A stretch of 64,000 bases of DNA from the NCBI RefSeq assembly GCF_008727875.1, contig NZ_VTWS01000002.1, positions 186,001 to 250,000 on the forward strand, in the 5' to 3' direction. Positions 31,877 to 41,929 of this stretch are shown piece after piece; positions within the stretch are counted from its first letter, which is position 1; every line of letters begins with the position of its first letter. The notes below the pieces were generated by a model. The model did not search any database and was not told the DNA's origin. It saw nothing but the letters and a program-made list of their open reading frames with translations. The stretch is from Larkinella humicola (GTDB lineage Bacteria > Bacteroidota > Bacteroidia > Cytophagales > Spirosomataceae). The position numbers and the translations under genes are program-made.

Positions 31877-34327
31877 ATGCTAACGAACTATCTGAAAATT
31901 GCCGTTCGGAACTTGCTGAGAAACAAGTCGTTTTCGGCCATCAACATTCTGGGCCTTTCGGTCGGTTTGACGTGCTGCATGTTGTTACTACTTTACATCC
32001 GGAGCGAGTTATCGTTCGATCAGCACCACCAGCACGCGAAGCAATTGTATTTGATGTCGAGCGCCGTCAAATCGCCTGGATTAAATGAAGAATATCCCCG
32101 CCTTTCGGGGCCGATGGCAGCCGCGATTCAATCGGAATTTCCGGAGGTCGAAAAAGTCGCGCGGCTTTATGTCAACATCATGGATGACAAAACGTTGCTG
32201 CAGGTGCAGGAAACCGGCAAGCCGATGAAGTCATTTTACGAAACCCAGGGCTATCAGGTCGACTCGACGTTCTTTGATCTTTTTTCCTACGAATTCACGG
32301 AAGGCAGTTCTAAAAAGGCCCTGTTTCAGCCCAACTCGATTGTGTTATCCGAAGAGGTCGCCCATAAACTTTTCGGAAATACACCCGCCTTGAACAAAAC
32401 CGTTCGGATCAGCGGTTCGACAGGCAACGGCGACAATTTCCGGGTGTCGGGCGTTTACCGCGATGAAAGTTCGCGTTCCCACATCGATGCCCGGTTTTTT
32501 GTACCGATGTATGTCGGCATGATCGGCAATTACCTTCGGCAGCCCAATCTGGATTATACCAATAACAACCTCTTTACTACTTACCTCCGGTTAAGACCGG
32601 ATGCCGACGCACAGCAGTTGGAACAGAAAATACCGGCGTTTGTCGAAAAATACATGCGCAGTGAGCTGAAACGGTACGGTTACGATAAACGACTCTTCCT
32701 GATTCCCGTTCCGGAGCTTCATTTATACAGCCAGATTCAGGCTATTGTGACGCCGACCAACAGCACCACCTATCTGTACATCCTGGCATCGATTGCGGTT
32801 TTCACCCTGTTGATTGCCTGTATTAATTTCATGAATCTTTCAACGGCCCGGTCGGCCAAACGGGCGGCTGAAGTCGGTATTCGGAAGGTGATGGGCGCGG
32901 AACGGGGTTCACTAATCGGGCAGTTTCTGGGCGAGTCGATGATCCTGTCGTTGCTGGGGCTTGTCATTGCATTGGGGCTGATTGCCCTGCTTCTGCCGGT
33001 ATTCAATCAACTGGCCGGCAAATCCTTGCAGGTGTCGGAATTGCTGGAACCGTCAATTGCTCTGTCTTTCATCGGGTTGACGCTGTTGACGGGCTTAATC
33101 GCGGGCAGTTACCCGGCGTTTTTCCTGTCGATGTTCAATCCGGCTCAGGTGCTGAAGGGCAAGTTTGTCAACAGCCTGTCGGCGGTGGCTTTGCGTCGCG
33201 GGCTGGTGGTTTTTCAGTTTGTGGTCGCCATCGGGCTGGTGCTGGCCACGTTCGTGATTCAGGAACAGATGCGGTTTTTGCGGAATCAGTCGCTGGGTTT
33301 TACGCAGGATCAGCAAATTGCCATTCCGTTGCGGAGCAGTGAGTCGCGCGGGATGTATACGGCGTTTCGGAATGAGATTTTACGGAATAACCAGGTGGTT
33401 TCGGCGGCCGGAACCCAGTATTATCCCGGCATTATGAACCCCACGGATTTTGGTTTGTATCGCCCGGATCAAACCGTCAATGAAATGCAGAATGTCAAAA
33501 ACAGCGAGGTCGATTTTGAGTACCTTCAAACGATGGGTTTCAAACTGGTAGCCGGACGGTTGTTCTCGCGGCAATTTCCCGGCGATACTAATAACCGGCT
33601 CGTTGTCAATGAATCAACCCTGCGAAAGCTTCAGATTCCACTCCGCAAAGCCATTGGGCAAAAACTGAATTTTAATTGGCACGGGCAGACGTACCAGTAC
33701 GAAGTGGTTGGTGTTCTGAAAGACTTTCACCACGAAAACCTGCATCAACCCATTGAGCCCTACGCTTTTATGCTGATGACCCGCCCGAATTTCAACTACA
33801 TCATTGCGCACGTCAATTCAGACAACATGGAAACCGTGCTGGGTTTTCTGGAACGGAAATGGAAAGCCCTGCGCCCCGACGAGCCGTTCGAATATTCGTT
33901 TTTGAACGAAGATTTCCAGAAAAATTACCAGGCCGAAATCCGTACGTCGCGCATCGTGACTTATTTCACCGCCATTTCCATCCTGATTTCCTGCCTCGGG
34001 CTGTTCGGGTTAGCGGCTTTTGCGGCTCAGCAACGCACCAAGGAAATTGGCGTTCGGAAGGTGCTGGGCGCTTCGATATCCCACATCGTGCTGCTACTTT
34101 CCACCGATTTTTTAAAGCTGGTCGTCATCGCCATTCTGATTGCGTCACCGATGGCGTGGTGGGCCATGAATCGATGGCTGCAAAACTTTGCGTATAAGAT
34201 CACAATTCCGTGGTGGATTTTCGTAGCCGCTGGCGGTTTGGCGTTACTGATCGCGTTCATCACCGTCAGTTTCCAGAGCATCAAAGCCGCGTTGATGAAC
34301 CCGGTGAAATCACTGCGTTCGGAATGA
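31877..34327 (+). CDS. FtsX/MacB-type ABC permease P4
   Basis: 816 residues, one of the longer copies. N-terminus MLTNYLKIAVRNLLRNKSF; after the first helix it has RSELSFDQHHQHAKQLYLM in place of the DRIYRV motif of most others. First coupling helix RAAEVGIRKVMGAERGSL (about 326), second RTKEIGVRKVLGASISHI (about 718). PCD2 includes GVLKDFHHENLHQPIEP. No ATPase or adaptor gene lies nearby; its own promoter was not seen. The gap before it contains the Uma2 gene, so it may need a start site downstream of 31353. Ends KSLRSE. Confidence 0.92.
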   Translation: MLTNYLKIAVRNLLRNKSFSAINILGLSVGLTCCMLLLLYIRSELSFDQHHQHAKQLYLMSSAVKSPGLNEEYPRLSGPMAAAIQSEFPEVEKVARLYVNIMDDKTLLQVQETGKPMKSFYETQGYQVDSTFFDLFSYEFTEGSSKKALFQPNSIVLSEEVAHKLFGNTPALNKTVRISGSTGNGDNFRVSGVYRDESSRSHIDARFFVPMYVGMIGNYLRQPNLDYTNNNLFTTYLRLRPDADAQQLEQKIPAFVEKYMRSELKRYGYDKRLFLIPVPELHLYSQIQAIVTPTNSTTYLYILASIAVFTLLIACINFMNLSTARSAKRAAEVGIRKVMGAERGSLIGQFLGESMILSLLGLVIALGLIALLLPVFNQLAGKSLQVSELLEPSIALSFIGLTLLTGLIAGSYPAFFLSMFNPAQVLKGKFVNSLSAVALRRGLVVFQFVVAIGLVLATFVIQEQMRFLRNQSLGFTQDQQIAIPLRSSESRGMYTAFRNEILRNNQVVSAAGTQYYPGIMNPTDFGLYRPDQTVNEMQNVKNSEVDFEYLQTMGFKLVAGRLFSRQFPGDTNNRLVVNESTLRKLQIPLRKAIGQKLNFNWHGQTYQYEVVGVLKDFHHENLHQPIEPYAFMLMTRPNFNYIIAHVNSDNMETVLGFLERKWKALRPDEPFEYSFLNEDFQKNYQAEIRTSRIVTYFTAISILISCLGLFGLAAFAAQQRTKEIGVRKVLGASISHIVLLLSTDFLKLVVIAILIASPMAWWAMNRWLQNFAYKITIPWWIFVAAGGLALLIAFITVSFQSIKAALMNPVKSLRSE

Positions 34328-34336
34328 AGAAGGAAG

Positions 34337-34372
34337 AGTTATGAGTGAAGAATTAACTCTTCATTCATAACT
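34337..34372. repeat. 15-bp inverted repeat, P4-P5 gap (one mismatch)
   Basis: Arms 34337-34351 (AGTTATGAGTGAAGA) and 34358-34372 pair with one mismatch. It is a shortened version of the heptad inverted repeats of the neighbouring gaps. Confidence 0.75.
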
Positions 34373-34389
34373 CGTAACTAAAGAAGGAT

Positions 34390-36807
34390 ATGCTGCGTAA
34401 CTACTTCAAAATCGCCTGGCGGAACCTGTTGAAACACCCGACCACCACGAGCATTCACCTGATCGGCTTGACGCTCGGCCTGACGACCTGTCTGTTGATC
34501 CTGCTCTTTATTCAGAACGAATGGGGGTATGACCGACACCTCAAGCAGGGCGACCGGATCTACCGCGTGAACCTCATCCGTACAACGGGTGCCGAGGCCG
34601 AAAAGTCGGGAATTACCCCCTATCCGCTGGCGCCCGCGATTCGTACCGACTTCGCCGACTGGTCCAAAGTGACCCGCATTCACGCCGACCGCGACCTTTC
34701 CGTGCTGGTTTCGCCCCAGAAAATTCTGAAAGAAGACAACGTCGTTTTTGCGGAACCCGACTTCATCGATCTGTTTGATATTGAAATGGTCGAAGGAAAC
34801 GGGAAGAATGTTCTCGCCGAACCCAATAAAGTCATCTTAACCCAGAAAACCGCTCAAAAGTATTTCGGCTCGGCTTCGGCCCTCGGAAAAACGCTGCGAC
34901 TCAACAACGACCTGAAGGTGCAGGTGGCGGGTGTCATGCGGGATATGCCTTCCCAAACGAATTTTCCGGTAACGATGCTGGTGTCTTTCCTGTCGATGAA
35001 ATCCTATTTTTCATTCGGCATCGACCAATGGGGACTTCGCTCCGGCGGGAGTGTGTTTGCGGTTTTGCCCGAGGGCCAATCGCCGGAGCAGTATGCCGCC
35101 CGGCTTCGACAGGCTGAGAAAAAATACTTTTCCAGCCGCGACGGCGAAACCAGCACCTTGGTTCTCCAGCCGCTCCACGACATCCATTTCAACCCCGACT
35201 ACGAGGGCACCATCCTGACGGCTGCCATTTCGCCCACGTATCTCTACGTTTTCGGTGCCGTTGGTCTGTTTGTTTTGCTGATAGCCTGCGTGAATTTTAT
35301 CAACATGTCGACGGCACGCGCCATGACGCGCGCCAAGGAAGTGGGCGTCCGGAAAGTGATTGGGGCCACGCAAAGCCAGTTGGTCTGGCAGTTTCTGAGC
35401 GAAGCCCTGTGGCTGACCGGTATTTCGGCTCTGCTGTCGTTGCTGCTGACCAACGCTTTATTACCGGTCGTCAACGATTTTTTGCAGAAACAGATTACCT
35501 CTGAGTGGCTTCAGACCAGCAGTATTCTGGCGGCTCTGGCGTTGTTCACGGCCTTGCTGGCGGGTCTGTATCCGGCGTTTTTCCTGGCCCGTTTCCGACC
35601 CATCCGCGCGTTGAAAACCGTACCCGAAGCTGGTGGTCTTCGCTCCGGACGCGTCTGGCTGCGGCAGGGACTGGTCGTTTTCCAGTTTTCCGTATCCCTC
35701 ATTCTGGCGGTGGGCGTGCTGATCATTTACCGGCAGATGAACTATTTCCGGCAGAAAGACCTGGGTTTCAAACGGGATGCCATTGTTACGGTTGCCATCC
35801 CGGATTCGAAGAAAATGGCGGTATTGGGACACTCGCTGCGGCAAATTCCGGGGGTCGAGCACCTTTCGTTTGCGCTTGGAGCGCCGACATCACCCAACAA
35901 TTTCGGTACCGACATGCGCCCCGACCCCGCCAATCCGACGAAGAAAATAAACATCTCGCTCAAACTGGCCGACGCCGATTACCTCAAGACGTACGGCTTA
36001 AAACTGGTCGCCGGACGGTTTCTCGAACACCGCGATACCGTGGCGATTTCGGGTGCTATACCGGAAGAAAAGCGCCGGTATGCTTTTGTGGTGAACGAAA
36101 ATACCGTCAAGGCACTGGGCTATGCCAAACCTGAACAGATGCTGGGGCGTCGGATTCGGGTGGGTATCAACGATATTGAAGCCGAAGTGGTGGGCGTCGT
36201 GAAGGATTTTCACACCAGTTCGCTGCACAAACCGATTGAGCCAATGGTGCTGATGAACCTGCCGGAGTTCTACTTTTCCGTTGGACTCAACTTGCGGACG
36301 AGCAACTACACGGCCACGATGGCGGCCATTGAAACAGCCTGGAAAAGAATTTATCCGGAAAGCTTGTTTGATGCCAAATTCCTGGACGACAGCCTGCAGG
36401 AACTGTACGAAGACGAACAGCGGCAATTCTCGCTCCTCCGCGTTTTTGCCGGTATTGCCCTGGTAATCTGCTGTCTTGGGTTGTGGGGACTGGCCACGTT
36501 CACCATCGAACGGCGCACCAAAGAGATTGGCGTTCGGAAAGTGTTGGGGGCGTCCGTTACGGGAATTGTCGCTCTGATTTCCAAAGACTTTCTGAAACTG
36601 GTGCTGCTGGCGCTCGTCATTGCGACCCCGATTGCGTGGTATGCGATGGAAAGCTGGCTGAAAGAATTCAGTTACCGAATCGACGTGGAATGGTGGGTGT
36701 TTGCGCTGGTCGGCGCGGTTTCCATCCTGATCGCCTTTGCCACGGTTTCGTTTCAAAGCATCAAAGCCGCTTTGATGAACCCGGTTACCTCACTTCGTTC
36801 GGAATGA
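34390..36807 (+). CDS. FtsX/MacB-type ABC permease P5
   Basis: 805 residues. N-terminus MLRNYFKIAWRNLLKHPTTT, with NEWGYDRHLKQGDRIYRV opening PCD1. First coupling helix RAKEVGVRKVIGATQSQL (about 314), second RTKEIGVRKVLGASVTGI (about 707). The helix before the second coupling segment reads CCLGLWGLATFTIERR, with Trp in place of the common Phe. PCD2 carries VGVVKDFHTSSLHKPIEP. Immediately upstream is the short inverted repeat of the P4-P5 gap. Ends TSLRSE. Confidence 0.92.
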   Translation: MLRNYFKIAWRNLLKHPTTTSIHLIGLTLGLTTCLLILLFIQNEWGYDRHLKQGDRIYRVNLIRTTGAEAEKSGITPYPLAPAIRTDFADWSKVTRIHADRDLSVLVSPQKILKEDNVVFAEPDFIDLFDIEMVEGNGKNVLAEPNKVILTQKTAQKYFGSASALGKTLRLNNDLKVQVAGVMRDMPSQTNFPVTMLVSFLSMKSYFSFGIDQWGLRSGGSVFAVLPEGQSPEQYAARLRQAEKKYFSSRDGETSTLVLQPLHDIHFNPDYEGTILTAAISPTYLYVFGAVGLFVLLIACVNFINMSTARAMTRAKEVGVRKVIGATQSQLVWQFLSEALWLTGISALLSLLLTNALLPVVNDFLQKQITSEWLQTSSILAALALFTALLAGLYPAFFLARFRPIRALKTVPEAGGLRSGRVWLRQGLVVFQFSVSLILAVGVLIIYRQMNYFRQKDLGFKRDAIVTVAIPDSKKMAVLGHSLRQIPGVEHLSFALGAPTSPNNFGTDMRPDPANPTKKINISLKLADADYLKTYGLKLVAGRFLEHRDTVAISGAIPEEKRRYAFVVNENTVKALGYAKPEQMLGRRIRVGINDIEAEVVGVVKDFHTSSLHKPIEPMVLMNLPEFYFSVGLNLRTSNYTATMAAIETAWKRIYPESLFDAKFLDDSLQELYEDEQRQFSLLRVFAGIALVICCLGLWGLATFTIERRTKEIGVRKVLGASVTGIVALISKDFLKLVLLALVIATPIAWYAMESWLKEFSYRIDVEWWVFALVGAVSILIAFATVSFQSIKAALMNPVTSLRSE

Positions 36808-36810
36808 AGA

Positions 36811-36880
36811 GTTATGAGTGAAGAGTTATGACGGGGCCACCCGCACGGTTGGCTGACGCATATAACTCTTCACTCATAAC
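36811..36880. repeat. 19-bp perfect inverted repeat of GAGTKAW heptads, P5-P6 gap
   Basis: Arms 36811-36829 and 36862-36880 (GTTATGAGTGAAGAGTTAT and complement) are perfect. The loop holds TTGGCTGACGCA (36849-36860), half of the palindromic core found whole in the P6-P7 and P8-P9 gaps. Confidence 0.88.
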
Positions 36881-36897
36881 TCATAACTAAAAAATGT

Positions 36898-39306
36898 ATG
36901 CTACAAAATTACTTCAAAATCGCCTTTCGCAATCTGTGGAGAAACAAGGTTTTTTCCGGAATCAACGTATTTGGACTGGCCGTCGGGCTGGCGTCCTGCC
37001 TGTTGCTGTATCTGTACATTTCGCACGAATTAAGTTACGATTCCTTTCAGCAGAAAGCCGACCGGACAGTGCGGGTCGTGATGGAATACAGCATGGAAGG
37101 GCAGGTCAATAAAGTACCACAAACCGGAACGAAGGTGGCTCCGGAATTCGGGCGGCAGTTTCCCGAAGTAGAATCGGGTGTCCGGATGGAAAACCGGCAG
37201 GCCGTGGTCAGTTATGCCGACCGGAAATTCAGTGAGAAAAAAGTGGTCTACGCCGATTCAGCCTTGTTCCACATCTTCTCGTTTCGGTTGAAACAGGGAA
37301 ATCCGAAAACCGCCCTGGCTGGCCCCAATCTGGTCGTCCTGTCGGAGTCGTCGGCCAAAAAGTATTTCGGCAGCGAAAACCCGATTGGGAAAACCGTGCG
37401 GATTAACGCCGGGGGTGGAGACAAAGACTATGCCGTCACGGGCGTGGTGGAAGATTGCCCGGACAATTCCCAAATCAAATACGACCTGCTGGCTTCGTTT
37501 ACGACCCTCTCCGCGTCGAAAGAAGAACAGTGGTTTTCGGCCAACTATGCCACCTATTTGCTGCTGCGCAAACCGGAGTCGATTGCCACTTTACAGGCCA
37601 AAATTCCGGGTTTCATGAAAACGCAGTTCAGCAAGGAAGAGATGACGGGCGGGAATTACCTGACCTACCACCTCGAACCGCTGCAAAAGGTGCATCTTCA
37701 CTCCGATGTCGAGGGTAATTTCGAACCCAACGGCGACCTGGTTTATCTCTACATTTTCGGCTCCGTGGCGGTGTTGATTCTGATCATTGCCTGCGTCAAT
37801 TACATCAATCTGGCCACCTCGCGGGCCGTGGAGCGGGCGCAGGAAGTGGGCGTTCGGAAGGTGATGGGCGCGTTGCAGGGGCAATTGTTCGGGCAGTTCA
37901 TTGGCGAGTCGGTGATCGTCACCTTTGCGGCCCTGGGGCTGGGCCTGTTGCTGGTTTACCTGGGTCTTCCGCTTTTCAACGACTTGTCCGACCGGGAATT
38001 TTCATTCGATGTTCTGATGGAATCCCGGAATCTGTTGCTGCTGTTGGGGATTGTGCTGCTGGTCAGTTTCATCGCGGGCGGTTATCCGGCCCTGGTACTG
38101 GCCCGCTATGAACCCGTTCATGTCCTGAAAGGGCATTTAAAAACCGCCGGAGCCGGACAATTCCGCCGGGCGCTGATCGTGTTTCAATTCGCCATCACCG
38201 CCTTTTTGATTGTCTGTACGATGCTGGTTCGCAACCAGTTGTCCTACATTCAGGACAAAAAACTGGGTTACAACAAAGATCATGTGCTGGTGTTGCCCGC
38301 CGACCGGCAGGTGAACGAAAAAATCCGGGCCTTAAAATCCGAATTCAAACGGAACGCCGATGTGCAGCAGGTGACCCGGGCCTATGAATCACCGGTGTAC
38401 ATCAACGGCGGCTACGGCATGCACCGAACCGGCACCCCGGATGACCAGTACAAATCGGTGACGGCCCTGCCCGCCGATGAGGATTTCGTCAAAACGATGG
38501 GCCTTCGGATTGTGGCGGGTCGCGACTGGACGCCAACCGATCTGGAGCAGGCAACCACGCCCGGCAGCGACAGCCTGCGTCATTTTCATTTCATTCTGAA
38601 CGAAGCCGCCGTGAAAGAAATGGGCTGGAAGTCGCCCCAGGAAGCGGTTGGGCAGAAAATGGATATGGGCAACCAAAGACCAGGCATTGTCGGAGCGGTG
38701 GTGGAAGACTTTCACTTTGCTTCCATGAAACAGAAAATCAGTTCGCTGGTCATTTTTCCGGAAGCCAGTGGCAATGTCCTGCTGGTCAAATTGTCGGGAA
38801 GCCGGTTGCCCGCGACCCTTCAGTTTATGGAAGAAAAGTGGAAAGCAGTCGTCCCCTCCCGCCCGTTCGAATACGAGTTTATGGACGAAGAATTCAACAA
38901 ACTCTATTCCGGCGAAACCCGTACGGGCCAGATTTTCAGCGTCTTTTCCTTTCTATCCATTTTGCTCGCGTGCTTAGGTTTGTTCGGTTTATCGGCCTAT
39001 ACAACCGCCCAACGGACCAAGGAGATCGGCATCCGGAAAGTGCTGGGTGCGTCGGTGCCCAATATTGTTTTGTTGCTTTCCAAAGATTTCTTGAAGCTGG
39101 TTCTGATCGCCATCGTGCTGGCTTCGCCCCTCGCGTGGTGGGCCATGAACCGGTGGTTGCAGGATTTCGCCTATAAAATCGACGTAGAGTGGTGGGTGTT
39201 TGTCATCGCCGGAGTCATTGCCGTTGCCATTGCATTTTTGACGGTTTCATTCCAAAGCATCAAAGCCGCTTTGATGAATCCGGTTACCTCACTGCGTTCG
39301 GAATGA
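36898..39306 (+). CDS. FtsX/MacB-type ABC permease P6
   Basis: 802 residues. N-terminus MLQNYFKIAFRNLWRNKVF; an ATG 4 bp earlier is out of frame. PCD1 opens with HELSYDSFQQKADRTVRV, where Thr-Val replaces the usual Ile-Tyr. First coupling helix RAQEVGVRKVMGALQGQL (about 313), second RTKEIGIRKVLGASVPNI (about 704). PCD2 has AVVEDFHFASM and a conspicuous insertion around DWTPTDLEQATTPGS (about 543). The last 39 bases (39268-39306) are identical to those of P7. Ends TSLRSE. Confidence 0.92.
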   Translation: MLQNYFKIAFRNLWRNKVFSGINVFGLAVGLASCLLLYLYISHELSYDSFQQKADRTVRVVMEYSMEGQVNKVPQTGTKVAPEFGRQFPEVESGVRMENRQAVVSYADRKFSEKKVVYADSALFHIFSFRLKQGNPKTALAGPNLVVLSESSAKKYFGSENPIGKTVRINAGGGDKDYAVTGVVEDCPDNSQIKYDLLASFTTLSASKEEQWFSANYATYLLLRKPESIATLQAKIPGFMKTQFSKEEMTGGNYLTYHLEPLQKVHLHSDVEGNFEPNGDLVYLYIFGSVAVLILIIACVNYINLATSRAVERAQEVGVRKVMGALQGQLFGQFIGESVIVTFAALGLGLLLVYLGLPLFNDLSDREFSFDVLMESRNLLLLLGIVLLVSFIAGGYPALVLARYEPVHVLKGHLKTAGAGQFRRALIVFQFAITAFLIVCTMLVRNQLSYIQDKKLGYNKDHVLVLPADRQVNEKIRALKSEFKRNADVQQVTRAYESPVYINGGYGMHRTGTPDDQYKSVTALPADEDFVKTMGLRIVAGRDWTPTDLEQATTPGSDSLRHFHFILNEAAVKEMGWKSPQEAVGQKMDMGNQRPGIVGAVVEDFHFASMKQKISSLVIFPEASGNVLLVKLSGSRLPATLQFMEEKWKAVVPSRPFEYEFMDEEFNKLYSGETRTGQIFSVFSFLSILLACLGLFGLSAYTTAQRTKEIGIRKVLGASVPNIVLLLSKDFLKLVLIAIVLASPLAWWAMNRWLQDFAYKIDVEWWVFVIAGVIAVAIAFLTVSFQSIKAALMNPVTSLRSE

Positions 39307-39317
39307 AAAAGAGTAAT

Positions 39318-39402
39318 GAGTTAAGAGTGATGAGTTAAGAGTTGGCTGACGCACGTGTTTTCAGCTTGCGTCAGCCAACTCTTAACTCATCGCTCTTAAC
39401 TC
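39318..39402. repeat. 36-bp inverted repeat (one mismatch) with palindromic core, P6-P7 gap
   Basis: Arms 39318-39353 and 39367-39402. The outer part is heptads (GAGTTAA, GAGTGAT, GAGTTAA, GAGTTGG). The inner 37 bp (39342-39378) is a TTGGCTGACGCA palindrome that is shared, with a single change, with the P8-P9 gap. Confidence 0.9.
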
Positions 39403-39418
39403 TTAACTAAAAAAGCTT

Positions 39419-41827
39419 ATGATCTGGAACTACTTCAAAATCGCCTGGCGGACGTTCTGGAAAAACCGCACCACCAGCCTGGTCAATGTGTTGGGGCTGG
39501 CCATGGGCCTGGTCGTGACCTTGCTGATCGTGCTCTATGTGGCCCATGAGTACAGCTACGACCGGTTTCACGCCAATGGACGCCGGATCGTGAAGGTGGA
39601 ACTCCGGCACGAGGAGGGCGAGCGGTCGTATTCAGCCCCCACGATGTCATTCCGGTTTGGCGAAACGGTCAAAGCAGCCTGCCCTGGTGTTGACGACTTT
39701 GCCCGTTTGACGGAAAAAGGCTTTAACAGCAAACTGATTCAGAGCGATGCCGACCACAAAGCCTTTGAATCAGACTTCCGGTTTGCCGACCCCGGTTTTC
39801 TGCGGTTATTTTCTTTTCAACTCCTGAAAGGTGATCCCAAAACCGTGTTGACCCGCCCGGCGACGGTGGTGCTGACCGAGCGCATGGCCCGCAAGTATTT
39901 CGGTGATACGGACCCGCTGGGAAAAACGATCCTGTACGATAAAGCCCACCGGTTACAAGTAGTCGGTGTGGTAAAAAATCCGCCGTTTAACTCGTCCATC
40001 CAGTTTGATTTTCTGGGCGATATGACAACCCATCGCGCGATTGAACGGAACTGGCATGCCGGTTTTCTGGGCGAAAAGAAAGCCGACGAAATTCAGGAGA
40101 GCGTGGGAACCGGCGGAAGTTATGAAACGTATTTCCTGCTCAGCGCCCGGACGACCACGCACGACATTGAACAGAAAATACCATCGTTGCTGAGTAAAGA
40201 AGAAAGGATAAAAGATGGTAGAGACCGTTACCGGCTCTATCCGCTTTTCGACTATCATTTTCGCTTCCAGAACCTAACCTACAAACGGGTCGGTATCTTT
40301 TCAGTGGTCGGTGGGCTCATTCTGCTGCTGGCACTCATCAATTACGTGAGTCTGACCACGGCCCGTTCCGTGATCCGCGCGAAGGAAATTGGCGTTCGGA
40401 AGGTGGTGGGAGCCGCCCGCAAAGCACTCGTCGTTCAGTTTTACCTGGAATCAGCGCTGTATGTAACCCTCGCGTTCTGTTTTGCCATGCTGATTTTCAC
40501 CGTATTGCAACCGGTTTTCTGCAATACACTCCAAATCACCATCGATCCTAACTTTCTGACAAGCCCCTTCTTCCTGATTCCAACGGCTGGTTTTTTCATC
40601 CTGAGCATTCTGCTTTCGGGAAGTTATCCGGCTTTGCTGCTTTCCGGTTTTTCACCAATTCAGTCGTTAAAAGGCAAATTCAGCGCAGCGGGTAGTGCGC
40701 TCTGGATTCGGAAAGGGCTGACGGTTTTTCAGTTTACGGTTTCCATTGCGCTGATGATCGGTTCCATTCTGATTAAAAATCAGTTGGATTTGTTCCTACA
40801 GAAAGACCTCGGCATTGATCGCGATCGGGTGGTGACGGTACATCTGGACCCGGAAGACGGTCTGGATAAATACAGCAAAGCCATTCGGGCCGAGATCAAT
40901 CAGTTGAAAGGCGTTGAATCGGTGGCGGCTTCAACCCTGCTGATGTATGGCCCCTATTCGAGTAGCTGGCAGCTGAAACGAATGGATGGCAAAAAAGAAG
41001 TGATCGCTACCACGTATACGGTAGATGCCGAATTTATCGAAACCATGAACATCAAGTGGGCCATCGCTCCCCGAAAAGGGCTTAATTGGACGACCAGCAA
41101 CCAGATCGTCCTCAATGAAAGTGCAGCGAAACAACTGGGAGTTAACCAAAAAAACTACGAACAAAGCCTTGATTTAGGGCGGGGAATGACAAAAACCGTA
41201 GTGGGCGTTGTGAAGGATTTTAATTTCATGACGATGGCTTATGGCATTGCACCCATGGCTTTGTTTGTCGGGAGTGATACGACTTTCCGGGATTATTTGT
41301 ACATAAAGCTGGCAAAAGGGGCACCCACTTCGGAAACGCTGGCATCCATTCAGCAGGTGTATGATCGCTATAAAACCGCCAAACCGTTTGCGTATGCGTT
41401 TCTGGATCACACCTACCGCCAACTGTACGTCAATGAGCTGAGTATGGGCAAAATCATTCTGGCTCTCACCGGCTTTGCCATCCTGATTGCCTGCCTCGGT
41501 CTGTTTGGGCTGGCGGCTTTTACAGCGGAACAACGGACCAAGGAAATTGGCGTTCGGAAGGTATTAGGAGCCAGTGTTACCAACATTGTCCGGTTGCTTT
41601 CTGTGGATTTTCTGAAACTGGTTCTGATTTCCATCGGAATAGCCACGCCCATTGCGGGCTATGTGATGAAAAACTGGTTGCAGGATTTTGCGTACAAAGT
41701 GGAATTGTCGTGGTGGGTTTTCGCGCTGGCGGGGTCGCTGGCGGTTATCATTGCGTTCTTAACGGTTTCGTTCCAAAGTGTTAAAGCGGCTTTGATGAAT
41801 CCGGTTACCTCACTGCGTTCGGAATGA
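39419..41827 (+). CDS. FtsX/MacB-type ABC permease P7
   Basis: 802 residues. N-terminus MIWNYFKIAWRTFWKNRTT, then HEYSYDRFHANGRRIVKV. First coupling helix RAKEIGVRKVVGAARKAL (about 317), second RTKEIGVRKVLGASVTNI (about 704) followed by LLSVDFLKLVLI, where Val replaces Lys. PCD2 has VGVVKDFNFMTM, so the His of the common KDFH motif is lost. Its 3' end is identical to that of P6 over 39 bases, pointing to gene conversion or recent duplication. Ends TSLRSE. Confidence 0.92.
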   Translation: MIWNYFKIAWRTFWKNRTTSLVNVLGLAMGLVVTLLIVLYVAHEYSYDRFHANGRRIVKVELRHEEGERSYSAPTMSFRFGETVKAACPGVDDFARLTEKGFNSKLIQSDADHKAFESDFRFADPGFLRLFSFQLLKGDPKTVLTRPATVVLTERMARKYFGDTDPLGKTILYDKAHRLQVVGVVKNPPFNSSIQFDFLGDMTTHRAIERNWHAGFLGEKKADEIQESVGTGGSYETYFLLSARTTTHDIEQKIPSLLSKEERIKDGRDRYRLYPLFDYHFRFQNLTYKRVGIFSVVGGLILLLALINYVSLTTARSVIRAKEIGVRKVVGAARKALVVQFYLESALYVTLAFCFAMLIFTVLQPVFCNTLQITIDPNFLTSPFFLIPTAGFFILSILLSGSYPALLLSGFSPIQSLKGKFSAAGSALWIRKGLTVFQFTVSIALMIGSILIKNQLDLFLQKDLGIDRDRVVTVHLDPEDGLDKYSKAIRAEINQLKGVESVAASTLLMYGPYSSSWQLKRMDGKKEVIATTYTVDAEFIETMNIKWAIAPRKGLNWTTSNQIVLNESAAKQLGVNQKNYEQSLDLGRGMTKTVVGVVKDFNFMTMAYGIAPMALFVGSDTTFRDYLYIKLAKGAPTSETLASIQQVYDRYKTAKPFAYAFLDHTYRQLYVNELSMGKIILALTGFAILIACLGLFGLAAFTAEQRTKEIGVRKVLGASVTNIVRLLSVDFLKLVLISIGIATPIAGYVMKNWLQDFAYKVELSWWVFALAGSLAVIIAFLTVSFQSVKAALMNPVTSLRSE

Positions 41828-41828
41828 T

Positions 41829-41913
41829 GAGTTAAGAGTGATGAGTTAGAACCTGGCGGCATCGGCCGTCCGTAGGGTTGGCTGACCCTTTTTTAACTCA
41901 TCACTCCTAACTT
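41829..41913. repeat. 20-bp inverted repeat (two mismatches), P7-P8 gap
   Basis: Left arm 41829-41848 (GAGTTAAGAGTGATGAGTTA) and right arm 41894-41913 pair except at two positions. The long loop contains TTGGCTGAC, a remnant of the palindromic core seen in two other gaps. Confidence 0.8.
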
Positions 41914-41929
41914 TTAACTAAAAAAACTT

